This document shows positions 20,489 through 30,673 of a stretch of 64,000 bases of DNA, one piece after another. The stretch spans positions 1,054,001 through 1,118,000 of the forward strand of contig NC_019693.1 in assembly GCF_000317105.1 (NCBI RefSeq), written 5' to 3'. Made by a program: the position numbers and the translations under genes. Under the pieces are notes generated by a model. It saw only the letters and a list, made by a program, of their open reading frames with translations. It did no database searches and was not told the DNA's origin. Each line of letters begins with the position of its first letter. The stretch's first letter is position 1. This DNA is from Oscillatoria acuminata PCC 6304. Its GTDB lineage: Bacteria > Cyanobacteriota > Cyanobacteriia > Cyanobacteriales > Laspinemataceae.

Positions 20489-20703
20489 ACCGTTATTTTC
20501 TGCTCAATGTACTCTACAGCTTTAGCATAAAATTATAGAGACATGGCAGGCAGAATGGGTCTATGGGAAGGGTCCTTTAGGGCGATCGCCTGCCGGTAGT
20601 TGGGGGGACATGGGGCTTTGCTGGGGAAGGAAAAGGCGATCGCTTCCTGTGTGTCCAAAACTCCTATAACTGTCTGTACTCATGAATCTACCGAACCACT
20701 ATA

Positions 20704-22086
<1,383 letters not shown>

Positions 22087-22127
22087 CTATACTATCAAAT
22101 CGGATTGCCCATTTTTTTTTGTTGAAC

Positions 22128-22183
22128 AGCCTGCGGAGGCAGGCTTCGTCCGTATAGCCTCACCCTTTAGGGTGTGGATTTTT
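22128..22183. repeat. Dispersed two-hairpin repeat (agcctgcg family)
   Basis: Two small hairpins lie in series: agcctgc/gcaggct (22128-22134 and 22139-22145) and caccc/gggtg (22161-22165 and 22170-22174), joined by the conserved linker ttcgtccgtatagcc. Copies occur at 30221-30276 and, inverted and partial, at 45586-45636. It lies between the TauE-like gene and the GH1 gene on the minus strand; the T-run at 22112-22120 could complete a terminator for a transcript from the right. Confidence 0.65.
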
Positions 22184-22190
22184 ATTGCCA

Positions 22191-22574
22191 TTAGCGGGTA
22201 AACAAATTGGGGAACAAATATCTAAACCCTAAGAGGAACAAGAAAGCACCATAGAGTTTTTTCATGAATTCACTACTGATAAAAGGTTGATTAGCAAATA
22301 AGGCCCCAAAATAATTACCAATGATTAAACCCAAGGCAATTACGGCTGCATATTTAAAGTTTAAATTGCCGTTTTTATAATAGACCATTGCGCCTAATAA
22401 TCCAATGGGTAAAATTTGAGCGGCAATAGAGGTTCCCGTTGCCAATCTGTGGTCTAATGACAGCGCCAATACCATTGCGGGGACCATAATCGCACCCCCG
22501 CCAATGCCAAACATTCCACCGGCGACACCGGCAACTAATCCAATCACAAGCAGTTGAATTAACAGGGTAGACAT
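22191..22574 (-). CDS. Half-size TauE/SafE family membrane protein
   Basis: The 127-residue protein carries one TauE/SafE repeat: an N-terminal glycine-rich helix (VIGLVAGVAGGMFGIGGGAI), LDHRLATGTSIAAQILPIGL, and further helices near AAVIALGLIIGNYFGALF and LYGAFLFLLGFRYLF. Full-length members have two repeats, so this one probably works as a homodimer or with its neighbour. TauE/SafE proteins move sulfite, sulfonates or other organic anions; the substrate here is unknown. It lies 80 bases after a full-length family member on the same strand, suggesting one transcript. Confidence 0.85.
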   Translation of the reverse strand: MSTLLIQLLVIGLVAGVAGGMFGIGGGAIMVPAMVLALSLDHRLATGTSIAAQILPIGLLGAMVYYKNGNLNFKYAAVIALGLIIGNYFGALFANQPFISSEFMKKLYGAFLFLLGFRYLFPNLFTR

Positions 22575-22654
22575 GGCAATTTATCTCATCAGGTTGGGGT
22601 TAGGTTATCTCGGTTGGGGGACAATCGTCAATAGCCAAAAATGAGTCTGGGGAT

Positions 22655-23455
22655 TTATACGATCGCACTCACCAACCCTTGGCGCATCATGTACAAAGAT
22701 AAGACAAATAGGATGAGGCGGAACAGGGTATTAATTAAGGTGGCGCTGAGGTGAGGGAGGAGGCGGGTTCCCAGTTGAACCCCGAGGATGCCACCGCAAC
22801 CAATACATAAACCGGGAATCCACAAGACATTGCCATTCCAGGCATATTGCACTAAACCGGAAGCGGCGATCGCCATGACAGCAGCGAGGGTTGTCGGGAC
22901 TGCGGAGGCGATGGATTCTCCCAGCAGTAAGACTTGTAAGGGAACCATGACAATGCCACCGCCAATCCCAAATAATCCAGCGATCGCCCCCCCGAGGCCC
23001 CCAATTTTGGCAAACTCCCACCGGGAACCCGTCTGATTTTGGCGAGTTCCCTCCTCCGAGTCTGAGTCGAGTAAACTGGCAAAACTTTCCGTATCTATCA
23101 GGGTTTTTCTTAATCCCATTAAATAAATAGCGGCTAATAATAACAGGGAGAAAGAAATAGCCAACCAACTATCGGGAAAATGACGAGCCAGCCAAGCTCC
23201 GATTTGGACCGCAGGAACCCCAAACAGAGCAATCTGTAACGCATTTTGCCAGTTTAACTGGTTCATCCAACTATATCGAATCGTGCCAGAAAGTGCGGTT
23301 AAAAATACCCCAATTAAACTGGTGGCAGCGGCAGTTACTACGGGAAATCCCCAGAGGTTTAAGACCGGGACAATCAAAATTCCACCGCCTAATCCAAACA
23401 ATCCCGCCAGCAATCCGGTACAAATTCCCAAACCGAACAGGATGGCTAAATTCAT
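22655..23455 (-). CDS. TauE/SafE family permease
   Basis: The 266-residue inner-membrane protein has both TauE/SafE repeats: GICTGLLAGLFGLGGGILIV at the N-terminus and the matching GGAIAGLFGIGGGIVMVPLQ after a short hydrophilic loop (SFASLLDSDSEEGTRQNQTG) in the middle. About eight membrane helices can be placed. It should export or import a small anion such as sulfite or a sulfonate. It is followed by the half-size family member, with which it may be co-transcribed. Confidence 0.88.
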   Translation of the reverse strand: MNLAILFGLGICTGLLAGLFGLGGGILIVPVLNLWGFPVVTAAATSLIGVFLTALSGTIRYSWMNQLNWQNALQIALFGVPAVQIGAWLARHFPDSWLAISFSLLLLAAIYLMGLRKTLIDTESFASLLDSDSEEGTRQNQTGSRWEFAKIGGLGGAIAGLFGIGGGIVMVPLQVLLLGESIASAVPTTLAAVMAIAASGLVQYAWNGNVLWIPGLCIGCGGILGVQLGTRLLPHLSATLINTLFRLILFVLSLYMMRQGLVSAIV

Positions 23456-23550
23456 TCAGTGAACTCCTTAAAAGGGCGTTTTAGTCGGCCATTTATAGAA
23501 GTCTACAACGATGGACTCACTCCGTGGGTAAGCGGGGATACGTTTAAAGA

Positions 23551-23595
23551 AAAATGCCTGTCATCCCTGCATTAGCATCGAATCCAGGCATTTTT
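23551..23595 (-). terminator. Terminator for the Rpn-type nuclease gene
   Basis: aaaatgcctg (23551-23560) pairs with caggcatttt (23585-23594) around a 24-base loop. On the minus strand the stem is followed by TTTTTCTTT, giving a factor-independent terminator 34 bases after the stop at 23629. Confidence 0.65.
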
Positions 23596-23628
23596 ACCCA
23601 ACTTTTCCACTGAACCGGATCCAGCGAA

Positions 23629-24438
23629 TTACTTGGAATCGCGGTTAGTCAATTGCTCAACTCGTTCTCGGGTTAACCCCGTGACATTCATGATTTGTTC
23701 CACGGACATTCCACTGAGGAATAACTTCCTGGCAATTTCGGCGATCGCTTCCTGGTGTCCTTCCTGGCGTCCTTCCTGGCGTCCTTCCTGGAAACCAACT
23801 TCTCGTCCTTCGGCTAAAATGTCCTGATAAATGGGTGACTCACGCATAATGTCCCTCCGGAGAATCCTGTTAATTAACTCTCGATCTAATACTACCCCAG
23901 CTAGAACCGAAGAAGCAGCGGCTAAATTCGCCTGTTGTTGTCGGTTGTCGATGCGTTCAATCAATTGAGCGACTTCGGTTAAGACTTCTTCGGGATTTTC
24001 TGTGCGGGTTAAGGCGGCAAAGGGAAGTAAACCCGGTGCATTTAAAAACAGTTCGGTGGGTTGTTCCCAGAGGCGGATGACCTCAAACCGATGGGTCATT
24101 TGCGGGAGAATAAATTCGGTTTGATGGACCAATGGCGAGTTGGTTTTTCTGAGGTAAATCACCACCTGACGCATATCTTTGTACCGAAAGCGTCGATACC
24201 CGCGTAGGCGATAGTCGGCCATGCGAAAGGGAATCTCTTGATCCGGGTCGGTTTGGAATTCTATATGCAATACCGAGTCTTCAGACTGGAAGAGAATCAG
24301 AGAATCGGCGCGAATGGGTTCTACGGAGAGTTCTTTGGGACTCAGAATCGTTAATTCGATGGGTTTTCCCATGAACAAGGTGGCAAAGTCCCGGCTAAAT
24401 TCATCAATCAGAAATCGACATAAGATATCGTATGACAT
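23629..24438 (-). CDS. Rpn/PD-(D/E)XK-type nuclease family protein
   Basis: The 269-residue protein resembles the Rpn family of recombination-promoting nucleases, often annotated as putative transposase. Seen features are an acidic residue in IRADSLILFQ and the E-x-Q strand HIEFQTDPDQ, which form the PD-(D/E)XK core, then MADYRLRGYRRFRYKDMRQV. A tandem EGRQ repeat (GFQEGRQEGRQEGHQE) near residue 220 is encoded by three near-identical 12-base units (23757-23793) and precedes a small helical tail (GLTRERVEQLTNR). Such proteins are often multicopy in cyanobacteria. A foldback element lies just upstream at 24465-24630. Confidence 0.8.
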   Translation of the reverse strand: MSYDILCRFLIDEFSRDFATLFMGKPIELTILSPKELSVEPIRADSLILFQSEDSVLHIEFQTDPDQEIPFRMADYRLRGYRRFRYKDMRQVVIYLRKTNSPLVHQTEFILPQMTHRFEVIRLWEQPTELFLNAPGLLPFAALTRTENPEEVLTEVAQLIERIDNRQQQANLAAASSVLAGVVLDRELINRILRRDIMRESPIYQDILAEGREVGFQEGRQEGRQEGHQEAIAEIARKLFLSGMSVEQIMNVTGLTRERVEQLTNRDSK

Positions 24439-24464
24439 GAGTTGAACTAATAGAGGTTGAATTC

Positions 24465-24630
24465 CTCGTGACGTGGCTCTGCCGCGTCACGGACTCTTGG
24501 CGGCTCTGCCGCCTGTACTTTTTGTGAAAATTTGAAGGCGTTGCAGGTAAAATAGGCAACTTAAGACTCTGCTCCCGGACTGGAGGCAGAGCCTCCTTTA
24601 GAGCGTGACGCGGCAGAGCCACGTCACGAG
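24465..24630. mobile_element. MITE-like element with 27-bp perfect inverted ends
   Basis: The left end (24465-24491) and right end (24604-24630) are perfect 27-base inverted repeats beginning ctcgtgacgtggctctgccg. Inside are two smaller palindromes, gcggctctgccgc and ggaggcagagcctcc. There is no coding capacity. Related copies with acatgg in place of acgtgg lie at 33029-33262, so the element is dispersed in this genome. I see no target-site duplication. Confidence 0.7.
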
Positions 24631-24643
24631 TAAATTGGGTGCT

Positions 24644-26401
24644 TTACATTCGGTCAATCAGTTTAATTCCTAATAAAGATAACCCCAATTTTAAGGTTTT
24701 GGCTGCTAAATCACAGAGCAATAAGCGGGAGGTGCGCTGAGGTTCTTCTGCTTGCAACACTGGACAGTTTTCGTAGAATTGATTGAACTTCTTGCTGAGT
24801 TGATAGAGGTACTCACAGAGTCGATTCGGCAACAATTCTTTTTCTACTTCTTTGAGGACTTCACTCAAACTTAGGATATGTTTGGCTAAGGCTAATTCGG
24901 TTTCTTCTCCCAATTGAATCTGAATATCAGAACTGAGATTGTCGAAATCGATATTGCCTTGACGACTGATTCCCTGAATGCGGACAAAGGCATAGAGCAT
25001 ATAGGGAGCGGTATTACCTTGCAGGGAGAGCATTTTATCGTAGCTAAAGATATAGCTACTGCTCCGATTTTGACTGAGGTCGGCATATTTTACCGCACCA
25101 ATTCCGACAACACGGGAGACATTTTCGATGAATTCTTCGGTTTCGGAACGGCCTTCTTCTTGGATAATGCTTTCGAGTTGAGCGCGCGCACGGAGGACGG
25201 CTTCATCTAATAAATCTCGCAGCCGAATCGTATCGCCTTCGCGGGTTTTGAGTTTCTTGCCGCCTTCTCCTAAAACTAATCCAAAGGGGACATGAACGAC
25301 TTCAATATTGTCGGGAATCCAACCGGCGCGTCTAGCAACTTGGAAGAATTGAGCGAAGTGGGTGGATTGACCACTATCGGTGACATAGATGATGCGATCG
25401 CACCCATCCTCTTCAATCCGATACCGCAATGCTGCTAGGTCAGTGGTGGCATAATTATATCCCCCATTAGTCTTCTGGACAATTAACGGTTGCGGGTCCC
25501 CTTCTTTGTTTGTAAATCCCTCTAAAAAGACGCATTTTGCGCCTTGGTCTTCCACTAATAATCCTTGAGTCTCTAAATCTTCTACGACTTTAGAAAGCAA
25601 AGGATTATAGAAGGATTCTCCTCGTTCAGTTAGCTGAATATCCAGCAAATTATAAATTTGTTGAAACTCCTGGCGGGATTGTTCGCACAGCAGTTCCCAG
25701 GCGCGGATTGCCTCGCGATCGCCTGCTTGCAATTTGACCACTTGTTGCCGAGATACCTCCCGGAATTCCTCATCGTCATCAAAGCGCTTTTTCGCCTTTT
25801 TATAAAAGGCCACTAAATCTCCTAAATCCAACGCATTCGCCGTAGTTAAGGCATCGGGAGACACTTCCCGTAAATAGGTAATCAACATCCCAAATTGTGT
25901 CCCCCAATCTCCTACATGATTGAGGCGCAACACATCATGTCCCCAAAACTCTAAAACTCGGGCGATGCTATCTCCAATAATCGTAGAACGCAAATGTCCG
26001 ACGTGCATTTCTTTAGCAATGTTGGGACTAGAGAAATCCACCACCACTCGTTGGGGATGACTCACGGGTTCAATTCCTAATCGTTCATCCCCTTCAATAG
26101 CCGCAAGTTGCTGTTCTAAATAGCTCGGTTTTAGGGTAAAATTAATAAATCCCGGTCCGGCAATTTCTGGCGGTTCACAAAATTCTGAGACATCGATATT
26201 GTCGATAATTTTTTGGGCAATATCCCGAGGTTTTTGCTTTAAAGGCTTTGCCAAGGACATCGCTAAATTGGCTTGATAATCGCCAAATTTAGGATTCGTC
26301 GTTGGCACTAAAACCGGGTCAGTCCCGGCCATTTCTTCACCAAAAGCAGCAATTAGGGCTTTTTCTACTTGGTTTCTTAGCAGTTCGTTGGTTGATTTCA
26401 T
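24644..26401 (-). CDS. argS: Arginine-tRNA ligase
   Basis: The enzyme charges tRNA-Arg with arginine using ATP. The 585-residue length is normal. The class I HIGH signature is present as HVGH in [17 protein letters not shown], the KMSKS-like loop as [11 protein letters not shown], and the C-terminal DALR anticodon-binding domain ends in [13 protein letters not shown]-like sequence ([14 protein letters not shown]). I chose ATG 26401 ([20 protein letters not shown]), which matches the family start; 17 extra in-frame residues are possible from 26452. A single housekeeping gene. Confidence 0.95.
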   Translation of the reverse strand: MKSTNELLRNQVEKALIAAFGEEMAGTDPVLVPTTNPKFGDYQANLAMSLAKPLKQKPRDIAQKIIDNIDVSEFCEPPEIAGPGFINFTLKPSYLEQQLAAIEGDERLGIEPVSHPQRVVVDFSSPNIAKEMHVGHLRSTIIGDSIARVLEFWGHDVLRLNHVGDWGTQFGMLITYLREVSPDALTTANALDLGDLVAFYKKAKKRFDDDEEFREVSRQQVVKLQAGDREAIRAWELLCEQSRQEFQQIYNLLDIQLTERGESFYNPLLSKVVEDLETQGLLVEDQGAKCVFLEGFTNKEGDPQPLIVQKTNGGYNYATTDLAALRYRIEEDGCDRIIYVTDSGQSTHFAQFFQVARRAGWIPDNIEVVHVPFGLVLGEGGKKLKTREGDTIRLRDLLDEAVLRARAQLESIIQEEGRSETEEFIENVSRVVGIGAVKYADLSQNRSSSYIFSYDKMLSLQGNTAPYMLYAFVRIQGISRQGNIDFDNLSSDIQIQLGEETELALAKHILSLSEVLKEVEKELLPNRLCEYLYQLSKKFNQFYENCPVLQAEEPQRTSRLLLCDLAAKTLKLGLSLLGIKLIDRM

Positions 26402-26605
26402 AATACGGGATAAGATGGCAACTCCAGAAGATTGACGCAGTTTTTTGAGCAATCTAGTTCTGTCTCATCCTATCATTTCTTGCCCTCAATGATGGATAAA
26501 GTTGCCAGAAAATGAAGTAGAGTAAAATGAATCAGGTCAAGTCTTGATGTGCGATGTCAGATTTCCGCCGTGATTACCTTGAATCCTGCAACTACTGCCA
26601 GAATC

Positions 26606-27751
26606 ATGAAAGACCTTGTTTTAATCGGTGGGGGTCACAGTCATGCGATCGCCTTGCGAGAGTTTGCCAAGTCTCCCCTCCCCGGAGTTCGCATCACCTT
26701 AATTAGCGATGTACTACAGACTCCCTATTCGGGAATGTTACCCGGTTATTTGGCGGGGTTTTATACCTTTGAGGAAGCACATATCGATTTGAGACCCTTG
26801 GCAACTTTAGCGCAGGCAGAATTCTATTGCGATCGCGCGATCGGTCTGGATTTACAACAAAACCAAGTCCTCTGTGCCAACCGTCCCCCCATCCCCTTTG
26901 ATGTGCTCTCCATTGATATTGGCAGCACTCCTGCCACCCTCAATGTTCCTGGTGCCGCCACTTATGCCATTCCCGCTAAACCCGTCCCTAAATTATTAGC
27001 ATCCTGGAATCAATTCCGAGAAGAAGTCTTACAGTCTCCGCAAAAATCCCGCAGTTTAGCAACTGTCGGAGGAGGTGCTGGCGGGGTTGAATTAACCTTG
27101 TCGATTCAAGCTCATCTTAACAAAATATTAGAGCCAAAATACCACAAAAATATAGAGTATCATCTCTTTCATCGCAGCAGTCACATTCTCTCTAGTCATA
27201 GTCCCTATGCTGCTCGAACCTTAACCAAACTCATGCAGGGGATGGGAATTCATCTGCACCTCAATCAAACGGTTAATCGATTAGAAAAACAGCCGTCAGG
27301 ACACCTCACACTAGACTGTGAATCTGGTTTACAAATCGAGTGCGATCGAGTATTTTGGGTGACTCAAGCCTCGGCACCGGATTGGATCTCCGCCTCGGGA
27401 CTTTCCACAGATAATCGCGGGTTTATCCAAGTTAATGACCACTTACAATCTATTTCTCATTCTACCATCTTTGCTTCTGGAGATATTGCCACCTTGCTCA
27501 ACAATCCGCGACCCAAAGCGGGAGTCTTTGCTGTGCGTCAGGGAAAACCTTTATTTGAAAATCTCTGCCGCAGTTTACAGAATAAACCTTTAATTGCTTA
27601 TCATCCCCAACAGCAATTTTTAACCTTAATTGGAACAGGGACTGGAAAGGCTGTTGCTTCCCGAGGGAGATTTGGGTTAGGTCCGTTTCGGTTAATTTGG
27701 ACTTGGAAAGATTGGATTGACCGACGGTTTATGGAGCAGTTTAATCCGTGA
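26606..27751 (+). CDS. NAD(P)H-type FAD oxidoreductase related to the SelD N-terminal domain
   Basis: The 381-residue flavoprotein starts with an FAD-binding Rossmann motif (LVLIGGGHSHAIAL) and has a second NAD(P)-binding glycine motif (LATVGGGAGGVELTL). The last third has GFIQVNDHLQS followed by TIFASGDIA, and ends in WTWKDWIDRRFMEQF. This combination matches the pyridine nucleotide-disulfide oxidoreductase branch found fused to selenophosphate synthetase (SelD) in many cyanobacteria. Here it stands alone with no SelD domain. The start ATG 26606 is chosen because the FAD motif begins right after it; a GTG at 26549 would add 19 residues. The electron acceptor is unknown. Confidence 0.8.
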   Translation: MKDLVLIGGGHSHAIALREFAKSPLPGVRITLISDVLQTPYSGMLPGYLAGFYTFEEAHIDLRPLATLAQAEFYCDRAIGLDLQQNQVLCANRPPIPFDVLSIDIGSTPATLNVPGAATYAIPAKPVPKLLASWNQFREEVLQSPQKSRSLATVGGGAGGVELTLSIQAHLNKILEPKYHKNIEYHLFHRSSHILSSHSPYAARTLTKLMQGMGIHLHLNQTVNRLEKQPSGHLTLDCESGLQIECDRVFWVTQASAPDWISASGLSTDNRGFIQVNDHLQSISHSTIFASGDIATLLNNPRPKAGVFAVRQGKPLFENLCRSLQNKPLIAYHPQQQFLTLIGTGTGKAVASRGRFGLGPFRLIWTWKDWIDRRFMEQFNP

Positions 27752-27921
27752 CTCGAAATCCAGGCGATCGCACTCAAAAGTTAACCCTATCTCCACAGGA
27801 CAACCTAGGACCGAGTTTAATCTATCTCTCGGTAGAGGTAAGAGCCTGCAACGGTATCCTAGGATGCTAAATATAAACCAATTCTCGTTTTACAAGTTCC
27901 CTAATCAAGAGGTCATTAGAT

Positions 27922-28278
27922 ATGCAACGCATTGTATCTGCTTTAAAACAAGTCCGCTTGGGACTGATGGCGATCGCCTGTGCCTTTACCTTCATCAGCG
28001 TTTCCGGTGCCTTCGCCTTCGCGCATCCTAGTCAAGCAGCAACTGGCTTAGATTCCAGATTAGTCAAAGAAGAATATAAAATCGATAACAACCAACGGGA
28101 CAATCAATTAGAGAGTCGAGAAGAATCTTATGAAAAAATGCTAGAAGAAGCCAAAAATATCCACACTGAAGAAAAAGCCTACGAAGAAAATCTGTCTGAA
28201 TATCGAGAAGAAAATCCCACACCGGGTTTAGCTGAAAAAGCCCAAGGCTTATTAGAAAAGTTAACCGACACTGAATAA
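27922..28278 (+). CDS. Small secreted, glutamate-rich protein of unknown function
   Basis: The 118-residue protein has a clear signal peptide (positive start MQRIVSALKQVRLG, hydrophobic core LMAIACAFTFISVSGAFAF, likely cleavage after SQA near residue 40). The mature part is highly charged and probably helical (LESREESYEKMLEEAKNI, ENLSEYREENPTPGLAEKAQ). I recognise no family. It may be periplasmic or thylakoid-lumenal. AAGAGG lies about 10 bases before the ATG. A strong hairpin lies 156 bases downstream. Confidence 0.7.
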   Translation: MQRIVSALKQVRLGLMAIACAFTFISVSGAFAFAHPSQAATGLDSRLVKEEYKIDNNQRDNQLESREESYEKMLEEAKNIHTEEKAYEENLSEYREENPTPGLAEKAQGLLEKLTDTE

Positions 28279-28433
28279 TTTTTTTAATAATACGGTTGGC
28301 CTTTTTCTAACCCTTTAGTTTTATCTTAAACAAGCAGAAAACTATCGGGATAACGGTTGGGTTGAACTGAGCCGTTTTCTTCCCCTTCCTAACTGACATA
28401 CTACCCTAACCCGCTCACAAACCTAGGGATTTA

Positions 28434-28474
28434 AACAAGCTGAAACCTTTATGCTGCAAAGGTTTCAGCTTGTT
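28434..28474 (+). terminator. Strong perfect hairpin, probable terminator
   Basis: Seventeen-base perfect arms (28434-28450, aacaagctgaaaccttt, and 28458-28474) flank a 7-base loop (atgctgc). It is followed by tgtgtt, not a long T-run. It is the first strong structure after the small secreted protein gene and most likely ends or protects its transcript. Confidence 0.55.
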
Positions 28475-28513
28475 TGTGTTAAAAAGTTTTATGGCGATCG
28501 CCTAACTGCATTT

Positions 28514-28827
28514 CCGGTCCCCTCCCCTTGGCAAGGGGAGGGTTAGGGTGGGGTCCTCTTGAGGTGGCTTCAACCCCAGAACGAGGAATGGTGGGTTGGA
28601 GTGTCCGAGTGACGCTATATCGCCTATTAACAGGGAAAGAGGTTGAACCCGTCTCCAGAAAGGCGCGGTAAGCGTTGGCGTAGCCTGTGCGTGGTGCACT
28701 TAGCTATCCCGTAGGGAATCGCGGATCATCGTGCGTGACGTGGCGGTAAGCGGAAGCTCTCCCGTAGGGAATCGCCACGTCACGGAGACCCCACCCTAAC
28801 CCTCCCCTTGGCAAAGGGAGGGAACCG
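28514..28827. repeat. Foldback region with ~42-bp inverted ends
   Basis: Position 28514-28555 (ccggtcccctccccttgg onward) is an imperfect inverted copy of 28786-28827. Each end is itself a hairpin (cctccccttggcaaggggagg). Between them lie two direct copies of tcccgtagggaatcgc and a palindromic gcgtgacgtggcg/cgccacgtcacg pair. I see no credible gene here. It looks like several small repeats nested into each other. A related single hairpin is at 55411-55449. Confidence 0.55.
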
Positions 28828-28950
28828 GAGATGAAATTAAAAGGACTTTTGATACCCAGATTAGGGATGAGAGGCGATCGCCCCCTACACCCCCCAAAAA
28901 AAGGGGCACATTCTCGTACCCCCATCCTATTCTGAGAAATAGCCGAAATT

Positions 28951-29059
28951 GGGAGCATCTCAATTTTGCCTAAAAGGGGAATTTACACCTCTTGCTCCCC
29001 CTTCCCTCGTAGGGAAGGGGGCTGGGGGTTAGGTCTCTTTGCCAAATTGAGATGCTCCT
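28951..29059. mobile_element. MITE-like element with 9-bp flanking duplication
   Basis: The 109-base element has 15-base perfect inverted ends (ggagcatctcaattt at 28952-28966, reverse complement at 29044-29058) and an internal hairpin (cccccttccctcgtagggaaggggg). It is flanked by a perfect 9-base direct repeat gccgaaatt (28942-28950 and 29060-29068), the mark of a transposition event. A second copy with an 8-base flanking repeat lies at 56389-56532. It has no coding capacity and would depend on a transposase elsewhere. Confidence 0.75.
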
Positions 29060-29081
29060 GCCGAAATTAACTTACAACCGG

Positions 29082-30113
29082 CTAATCTTCCGCAAACACA
29101 TAGCGATATAACTCCGAGGGGTCCGGTTCGGGACTATTTTCGGCAAACTGCACCGACTCATCCACAATCGCTTGGATTTTATTCTCAATCTCTTTGAGTT
29201 CCTCGGCAGTTGCCAAATTCTTCTCCGTCAGATAAGCACTCAATTGCTTAATCGGGTCCCGAGACAGCCAAAATTCCTTTTCTTCCTTGCTGCGGAGTTC
29301 ATCCGGGTCTGCCAGGGAGTGACCCCGGAACCGATAGGTCATGGCTTCAATCAGGGTAGGTCCCTCTCCGGCGCGGGCGCGTTCCACCGCTTCTAGGGCC
29401 GCAGTCCGAACCGCCAACACATCCATCCCATCCACTTCGACGCCGACCATCCCAAACGCCGCCGCCTTCTTATAAATTTCCGGTTCAGAAGTCGCCCGTT
29501 CGTGGGCCATCCCGATCGCCCATTTATTATTTTCTACCACATAAATAATGGGCAACTTCCAGAGTGCCGCCATATTCAAACACTCAAAAAACTGCCCATT
29601 ATTGCAGGCCCCATCGCCAAAGAAACAAGCCGACACGCTATCGGAACTGGCATCTCCCATCGCTTCCCGACGATACTTGCTTTGAAACGCGGCCCCCGTT
29701 GCCACCGGAATCCCTTCCGCCACAAACGCAAAACCGCCCAACAAATTATGCTCTCCCGAGAACAAGTGCATGGACCCCCCACGGCCCTTGCTGCATCCCG
29801 TTGCCTTGCCGAATAACTCCGCCATCACCTGTCTGGCAGGCACCCCCGCACTCAAGGCATGAACGTGATCCCGGTAGGTGCTACAAACATAATCCCAATC
29901 CCGCCTCATTGCCCGGATCACCCCGGTTGAGACCGCCTCCTGTCCATTGTAGAGGTGGACAAAACCAAACATTCGGCCTCGGTAGTACATCTCGGCGCAT
30001 TTGTCCTCAAAGAAGCGCCCTAAAACCATATCTTCGTACAACATCAAACCGTCTTCTTTCGACAGTTGTACGGTGCTTACGTCAAATGTTGGTAAAGTCC
30101 GTTCCTGAATCAT
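29082..30113 (-). CDS. pdhA: Pyruvate dehydrogenase E1 component, alpha subunit
   Basis: The 343-residue protein forms, with the beta subunit, the thiamine-diphosphate-dependent E1 that decarboxylates pyruvate for acetyl-CoA synthesis. The ThDP motif is clear ([17 protein letters not shown] to VVENN), as are the phosphorylation-loop-like [15 protein letters not shown] and the start of the domain [20 protein letters not shown]. Length is normal. ATG 30113 has CAGGAG 6 bases upstream, which decides it over an in-frame start at 30188. No beta subunit gene is nearby, the usual situation in cyanobacteria. Confidence 0.95.
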   Translation of the reverse strand: MIQERTLPTFDVSTVQLSKEDGLMLYEDMVLGRFFEDKCAEMYYRGRMFGFVHLYNGQEAVSTGVIRAMRRDWDYVCSTYRDHVHALSAGVPARQVMAELFGKATGCSKGRGGSMHLFSGEHNLLGGFAFVAEGIPVATGAAFQSKYRREAMGDASSDSVSACFFGDGACNNGQFFECLNMAALWKLPIIYVVENNKWAIGMAHERATSEPEIYKKAAAFGMVGVEVDGMDVLAVRTAALEAVERARAGEGPTLIEAMTYRFRGHSLADPDELRSKEEKEFWLSRDPIKQLSAYLTEKNLATAEELKEIENKIQAIVDESVQFAENSPEPDPSELYRYVFAED

Positions 30114-30673
30114 CACAGTCTCCTGGTAGCTTGGAACCCGAGGGTCGAAACCTCGGAAGAAACGCGAATTGCCTGGGTTTAACCCCAAATCCGGTGGTAA
30201 AAAGTCGGTTTTCTCGCTTTAGCCTGCGTAGGCAGGCTTCGTCTGTGTAGCCCCACCCTTGAGGGTGCGGGTTTTTGCTGGGGAACTTTAAATTGATTTC
30301 AATCCCTATTGTTTTATCCCAATCAGGGATGAATCCACCCACATCGCCACTAGGGCAAACATCATACCATAAAGGTTTGCTCGCTTTGCCCGGTCCGGAC
30401 AACTGCCCCGGGAAAACCTCACAGCATTGGCCCCAGTTGACGAAGATCCCTGGACCTTGTTAAATAGAAGCCAACACTGGGCAAGCCACGCAAACCCTCC
30501 CCACCCGGGCAGAACCCTAGCTCAACCTTGGAGGATGCCGCCATTCTCCAGATAAGATAACTCTGAAACCTTTTATCATAGAAACTAAAGGCTATAATTA
30601 TCGGACTCTTTTAGTCGTTTATATTTGCTGCTATTGGTTTGTCTGGTTGCTCATCAAGCAGGGGAAGTAGATT
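30114..30673. other. Intergenic region between pdhA and ftn2
   Basis: This 560-base gap between divergent genes should hold both promoters. It contains one copy of the agcctgcg repeat (30221-30276). The sequence near 30590 (ggctataattatcgga) contains a TATAAT that could be the -10 box for ftn2, though I see no convincing -35. No coding sequence is convincing. Confidence 0.5.
30221..30276. repeat. Dispersed two-hairpin repeat (agcctgcg family)
   Basis: agcctgcgtaggcaggct is followed by the linker tcgtctgtgtagcc and a caccc/gggtg hairpin, then gcgggttttt. It matches the copy at 22128-22183 over nearly its whole length. Between divergent promoters it may lie in the pdhA leader. Confidence 0.65.

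Noticed and set aside
28704-28958. Open frames on the minus strand near the repeats
   Set aside because: They consist of palindromic repeat sequence and include the MITE end; not protein-like.
29564-30250. Open frame of 228 codons on the plus strand
   Set aside because: Antisense to pdhA; proline-rich chance frame.
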